This document shows, in pieces, positions 40,136 through 43,338 of a stretch of 43,338 bases of DNA (positions within the stretch are counted from its first letter, which is position 1; each line of letters opens with the position of its first letter). The stretch lies in contig DCVM01000163.1 of NCBI GenBank assembly GCA_002327985.1, positions 1 through 43,338 of the forward strand, given 5' to 3'. Position numbers and translations under genes: made by a program. Under the pieces are notes generated by a model. The model was not told where the DNA came from. It worked only from the letters and a program-made list of their open reading frames with translations, and made no database searches. Source of the stretch: Syntrophaceae bacterium UBA2188. GTDB lineage: Bacteria > Desulfobacterota > BSN033 > UBA1163.

Positions 40136-41626
40136 CTAAAACCATCTTTGGATTACTACTTTGCTTTCAGTGAAGAACCGAACCGCCTCCTTGCCCTGGG
40201 TGTGTAAAACACCGTAAAAGGAATCTTTCATTCCGCTGAAAGGGAAGAAGGCCATTGGAGCCACAATTCCTATATTGATGCCGACATTGCCGCTTTCCAC
40301 ATTGTATAGAAAATATCGGGCATCTCGACCGCTTTGGGTAAAGATTGCATCCCCATTTCCGAAAGGATTGGCATTACAAATCTCGACGGCCTGTTCCAAA
40401 TTCTTAGCACGCATCACACTCATGACCGGCCCGAAGATTTCCTCTGCCCCTATTTTCATTTTGGGTGAAACATTTTCAAAAATGGTTGGATTCAAGAAGC
40501 ATGTATCAGGATAGTCACCTAAGATCTTCGGCTTCCTCCCATCCAATATAAGTTTAGCCCCTTCTTTAATTCCGCTTTCGATATATTGGAGGATATTCGC
40601 TTTTTTATCTTTATCTCTCACTGGTCCCATCTGAACCGCTTCATCAAGGCCATAACCCACCTTTATTTTAGAGGTCATGTCGACGACCTGACCCAGAAAA
40701 TCCTTATAGAACTTATCGTCATCTCCAACTATAAGAAGATTGGCCCCCGATAGGCATCGTTGACCTGCATTGCCGAAGAAAGAAGTCATCATGGCAGCAA
40801 TGGTGGCCTGGACATTGCAATCCGGCATAATCACAATGAAGTTCTTTGCACCACACTGGGCAATAACCCTTTTACCCGTCTCACCACACTTTTTATATAT
40901 CACATCCCTGCCTGTTGGGGTTGATCCCACAAAGGTGATCCCCACAATATCCTTATGTTCCAACATGCCGTTGACAACTGTTCTCCCGCCATTGACGACG
41001 TTGTAAACGCCTGGTGGAAAACCTGCTTCCTCCGCCAATTCTGCGATGCTCGTCTGGCTAAGTGGAACTTCACTCGAAGGTTTGATCACCACCGTGTTTC
41101 CCGTAGCCACTGCGTAAGGAGCTGACCATAGGGGGATCATAAATGGGAAATTGAAAGGACCAATAATTCCGAATACTCCTAATGGGGTTGGAATGACCCA
41201 CTCATCAATGCTGCTGGCAATATCCTCTGAATAGTAACCCTGCATCAAGGTTGGAGTACCACATGCCACCTCCACATTTTCGATGCCTCTTCTTGTTTCG
41301 CCCCGTGATTCATCAATACACTTTCCATGTTCCATGGTCTGAATTCTGCTCAATTCCTCAAAATTTTCTTCAAGCAATTGTTTAAATCGAAATACATACC
41401 TCGATCGAGCCAGTGGAGTTGTTCTCCTCCATTCCGGGTAGGCTGCCTTTGCAGCTGCGACCGCCGCATCAATCTCTTCTTTGGTCGAAATGGGGCATTT
41501 CCCGATTACCTTTCCCGTGGCCGGATTGACGACGTCCACGATCTTCCCCTTTGAATCGACCCATTCACCATTGATGTAATTCTTTACTTCTTTAATACCC
41601 TTTACCGGTTCCTCTAAAATGGCCAT
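40136..41626 (-). CDS. mmsA: CoA-acylating methylmalonate-semialdehyde dehydrogenase
   Basis: A 496-aa aldehyde dehydrogenase of the MMSDH subfamily, which converts methylmalonate or malonate semialdehyde with CoA and NAD to propionyl- or acetyl-CoA. The catalytic Cys291 lies in FFGNAGQRCLSGA. The general-base Glu of hydrolytic ALDHs is absent: the motif reads AQCGAKNFIVIMPDCN, as expected for the CoA-acylating type. The Rossmann segment FVGSTPTGRDV is present. The pathway is valine, inositol or beta-alanine breakdown. It is downstream of a FadR-type regulator gene on the same strand. Confidence 0.92.
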   Translation of the reverse strand: MAILEEPVKGIKEVKNYINGEWVDSKGKIVDVVNPATGKVIGKCPISTKEEIDAAVAAAKAAYPEWRRTTPLARSRYVFRFKQLLEENFEELSRIQTMEHGKCIDESRGETRRGIENVEVACGTPTLMQGYYSEDIASSIDEWVIPTPLGVFGIIGPFNFPFMIPLWSAPYAVATGNTVVIKPSSEVPLSQTSIAELAEEAGFPPGVYNVVNGGRTVVNGMLEHKDIVGITFVGSTPTGRDVIYKKCGETGKRVIAQCGAKNFIVIMPDCNVQATIAAMMTSFFGNAGQRCLSGANLLIVGDDDKFYKDFLGQVVDMTSKIKVGYGLDEAVQMGPVRDKDKKANILQYIESGIKEGAKLILDGRKPKILGDYPDTCFLNPTIFENVSPKMKIGAEEIFGPVMSVMRAKNLEQAVEICNANPFGNGDAIFTQSGRDARYFLYNVESGNVGINIGIVAPMAFFPFSGMKDSFYGVLHTQGKEAVRFFTESKVVIQRWF

Positions 41627-41775
41627 CTTTTAATTCCTCCTCTCTGTTTGTTTTTAAACCCTAAAACTACTTCTTACCGTACGCGTTCTATTTTCACGAA
41701 AGTCTGAGATACGCGCTACGGACACTCTTTTCAGTTGGAAATTCATCTGCAGAATCTGAAAGAACAATCACACCT

Positions 41776-42549
41776 TCATATAAAAATAGAAATCGATTCT
41801 TTCTTTCTCCCAATTCGATCAAATTTTTGCTCTTCCATCCGCCTCTCTTTTTGTGCAGCCAGAAGGTTATTTTCCACCTCTCGTATGTGTCTCACCATTT
41901 CTTCATGTACTTTCTCAATATTTCTCTCTAATAAAGCGTTATAAATACGTTTGTGAGCTCTTAATACTTTACTTGAAAACTCTTTTCCCGGTTTTAAAAT
42001 CGCCTTTGTATCAATCAGGAGATTCTCAACGAAGTCGAGAATGAACATCAGGATAGGATTTCCGGCGATGCTCGCAATGATTCGATGAAATTCAATCTCA
42101 TCTTTTCGAGATTCGAAGGCAATATCATTCTTGATGGCATGCTCGGATTCCTTAATCAGTTTCTCCAATCGACTTAGGTCTTCTCGGGTAATCGCCCGAG
42201 TGGCCTTTTCTGCAATGTAGGGCTCCAGAAGGAGCCTGACTTCGGACAGGTCTTTGAGTGAAAGATTTTTGAAAAGGAGAAAGTTTGTAAAAGAGTCCCT
42301 TGCCTTAGTCATATCAACTTCTGTAACAAAAGCCCCTCCAGATACTCCTTTACGAATTTCCAAGAACCCTAACACTTCCAATGACCGCAAGGCCTCCCGA
42401 AGGGTTGCCTTGCTCACCTTAAAGTTCTCAATGAGTTCCCTCTCAGAAGGGAGTTTATCTCCTGGCTTTAGTCTGTCTTCGAAGATGGCATTGCGGATCT
42501 GGTCAATGACATTCTGGGACACTTTTTTGAATTTTACGGAGTTGAACAT
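41776..42549 (-). CDS. GntR/FadR-family transcriptional regulator
   Basis: A 257-aa regulator. Residues about 10-77 form a GntR winged helix (GDKLPSERELIENFKVSKATLREALRSLEVLGFLEIRKG). Residues about 95-230 form an FCD ligand-binding domain with EVRLLLEP, EIEFHRIIASIAGN, RAHKRIYNALLERN and MVRHIREVENN, supplying the acidic and His residues that usually bind a metal and a small acid. It lies upstream of the semialdehyde dehydrogenase gene on the same strand, its likely target along with itself. The C-terminal tail is basic and of low complexity. Confidence 0.92.
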   Translation of the reverse strand: MFNSVKFKKVSQNVIDQIRNAIFEDRLKPGDKLPSERELIENFKVSKATLREALRSLEVLGFLEIRKGVSGGAFVTEVDMTKARDSFTNFLLFKNLSLKDLSEVRLLLEPYIAEKATRAITREDLSRLEKLIKESEHAIKNDIAFESRKDEIEFHRIIASIAGNPILMFILDFVENLLIDTKAILKPGKEFSSKVLRAHKRIYNALLERNIEKVHEEMVRHIREVENNLLAAQKERRMEEQKFDRIGRKKESISIFI

Positions 42550-42594
42550 TAAGGGAAATTTTTAATAGGCCACTTTTATAATTGGTGGGTTTAT

Positions 42595-42621
42595 CTTATA
42601 GGGGTATGAATGGTTTGTCAA
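42595..42621 (-). promoter_or_regulatory. Candidate promoter for the GntR regulator
   Basis: On the minus strand, TTGACA (42621-42616) is followed after 15 nt by TATAAG (42600-42595), with an alternative TAAGAT at 17 nt, about 45 nt before the regulator ATG. The -35 is perfect; the -10 spacing is uncertain. Confidence 0.4.
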
Positions 42622-42638
42622 GTTAAATATCATAATAT

Positions 42639-42995
42639 TTATAATTTTTTAATTTTAGGCACCAACTCGGCGTTAACTTCGATCTTAAATACTTCGGCCA
42701 ATGCCATCTCAAGTCCTTGAAAGTCCTCGGTTTTTTCGATTTCGACAACTAATTCCCTCTCGTCTAAGACCTTCAATCTTCCATATTGATTTACAACTTC
42801 GATAACCTTGCTGGGATCCACTGTAATCCATCCTTTCATCCGTCGGACTAACTCCTCACCATTAAAGGCCCTTTCAATCTGGGTTTCCACCTTTCTCTTT
42901 TTAGCCTCCCATCCAATAATCGCTGGCCGTAGCACAATCGGAGTAACCGGGTCATGCATCGCTGCACACCGAAACCATATCTTCGCTCGGATCAT
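42639..42995 (-). CDS. Hypothetical protein
   Basis: A 118-aa protein that I do not recognise. The N-terminal part is AKIWFRCAAMHDPVTPIVLRP, and the rest is a mixed alpha/beta pattern with a charged middle (WEAKKRKVETQIERAF) and ends IEVNAELVPKIKKL. No signal peptide or membrane segment is seen. A good TGGAGG site lies 9 nt before its ATG and a strong promoter match lies further upstream, so it is very likely expressed. It lies upstream of the GntR gene on the same strand, 89 nt away. Confidence 0.7.
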   Translation of the reverse strand: MIRAKIWFRCAAMHDPVTPIVLRPAIIGWEAKKRKVETQIERAFNGEELVRRMKGWITVDPSKVIEVVNQYGRLKVLDERELVVEIEKTEDFQGLEMALAEVFKIEVNAELVPKIKKL

Positions 42996-43020
42996 TTTTA
43001 ATGTCCTCCACTTTCAGCCT

Positions 43021-43049
43021 AAGATAATCGTCTTATGAGTCAATGTCAA
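43021..43049 (-). promoter_or_regulatory. Sigma-70 promoter for the hypothetical gene
   Basis: On the minus strand, a perfect TTGACA (43049-43044), a 17-nt spacer and TATCTT (43026-43021) lie about 25 nt before the ATG of the 118-aa gene. Confidence 0.55.
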
Positions 43050-43084
43050 GCCTTTAGGGCTATTCGATAATCGGGATTTTTTCA

Positions 43085-43135
43085 ATTTCTCTGATTCCGC
43101 AGTCCCTGCCTGGGGTAGGCAGGCCCAATCCACAA
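43085..43135. repeat. Palindromic intergenic repeat, degraded copy
   Basis: GATTCCGCAGTCCCTGCCTGGGGTAGGCAGGCCCAATCC resembles the palindromic core at 400-440 and 27946-28003. The remainder of 42996-43265 holds the promoter at 43021 and a GGTTTCGG/TCACCTGCAAGGTGA inverted stretch but no gene. Confidence 0.45.
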
Positions 43136-43265
43136 TCCCCAATTTAAGCCCTAAAAAAGAGATAGGAATTTAAGAAATAACAAAACCCCCTATTGGTTTG
43201 GAGGTTTCGGTGATATAGAATATCACCTGCAAGGTGAAACCGACATAACCAAGAGGAGGTTAATA

Positions 43266-43328
43266 ATGAGCATACAGCAAACGGTGTTTCCATTCAAGAT
43301 TGAAACGACCAGAGCAGCGGTTCCGTGA
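43266..43328 (+). pseudogene. Possible start of an IS1380-type transposase, interrupted, at window edge
   Basis: An ATG with a very good AAGAGGAGG site opens MSIQQTVFPFKIETTRAAVP, then TGA, with NGG following in frame at the window edge. The TVFPFKIETT string resembles the beginning of IS1380-family transposases, where a GG follows at about this spacing. The stop would make it a broken copy. Only 20 residues are available, so this is a tentative reading; it could also be an unrelated small gene or leader peptide. Confidence 0.3.
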
Positions 43329-43338
43329 AATGGGGGGT

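Noticed and set aside
1..43338. tRNA or rRNA genes
   Set aside because: No cloverleaf-like sequence with a GGTTCGAATCC-type arm or rRNA-like stretch was recognised by eye; a covariance-model scan would be decisive.

Overview
The window looks like part of a chromosome from an anaerobic or facultatively anaerobic Gram-negative bacterium, most likely in the Desulfobacterota (former Deltaproteobacteria, Syntrophobacterales-like). This is inferred from an oxygen-sensitive tungsten/molybdenum aldehyde:ferredoxin oxidoreductase, a 4-hydroxybutyryl-CoA-dehydratase-like flavin/Fe-S enzyme, Tat signal peptides, sigma-54 control, several branched-chain-amino-acid-type (Liv) ABC transporters and many CoA-handling enzymes. 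Taxonomy cannot be proved from the sequence alone.

Layout. 1-4050 is a housekeeping block on the + strand: yajC, rpsF, a short SSB/PriB-like OB-fold gene, rpsR, rplI, dnaB and pgsA. 4.3-11.5 kb holds the first complete Liv-type operon (Tat-exported binding protein, two permeases, two ATPases), followed without a gap by a membrane/spermidine-synthase-like fusion. 11.5-12.8 kb is a disturbed spot: a GC-richer alpha/beta hydrolase on the minus strand next to a C-terminal remnant of an AmmeMemoRadiSam radical SAM gene. 12.8-15.2 kb carries an SDR dehydrogenase, a zinc alcohol dehydrogenase and a small DUF6868-type membrane protein. 15.2-19.3 kb is a minus-strand operon: XRE-cupin regulator, a 98-aa four-cysteine protein, an acyl-CoA ligase and the 4-hydroxybutyryl-CoA-dehydratase-like enzyme.

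An AT-rich 0.5-kb divergent control region with two perfect palindromes separates that operon from the second Liv operon (19.8-24.6 kb, + strand), which ends in an iron alcohol dehydrogenase. 25.9-29.0 kb has an orphan DUF433 gene, the aldehyde oxidoreductase and a Clp1/Grc3-like polynucleotide kinase. 29.2-31.8 kb is a compact sigma-54 module: a PAS-AAA+-Fis activator, a paired inverted-repeat site, a -24/-12 promoter with exact GG-N10-GC spacing, and a threonine-dehydrogenase-like SDR. 32.2-39.6 kb is the third Liv operon, continuing into a class I CoA-transferase and a MaoC hydratase and closed by a strong hairpin. The right end holds, on the minus strand, a ferritin-like protein, a methylmalonate-semialdehyde dehydrogenase, a FadR-type regulator and an unrecognised gene. 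A possible broken IS1380-type transposase start lies at the edge.

Taken together this is an uptake-and-oxidation region for carboxylic or amino acids. The transporters bring substrate in, a CoA ligase or CoA-transferase activates it, dehydratase/hydratase, alcohol and aldehyde dehydrogenases convert it, and local regulators (XRE-cupin, sigma-54 activator, FadR type) control separate segments. Many intergenic gaps carry short inverted-repeat elements of several families. The most interesting points are the sigma-54 module, the divergent XRE-cupin/hydroxyacyl-CoA locus with its small cysteine protein, and the bacterial Clp1-like kinase.
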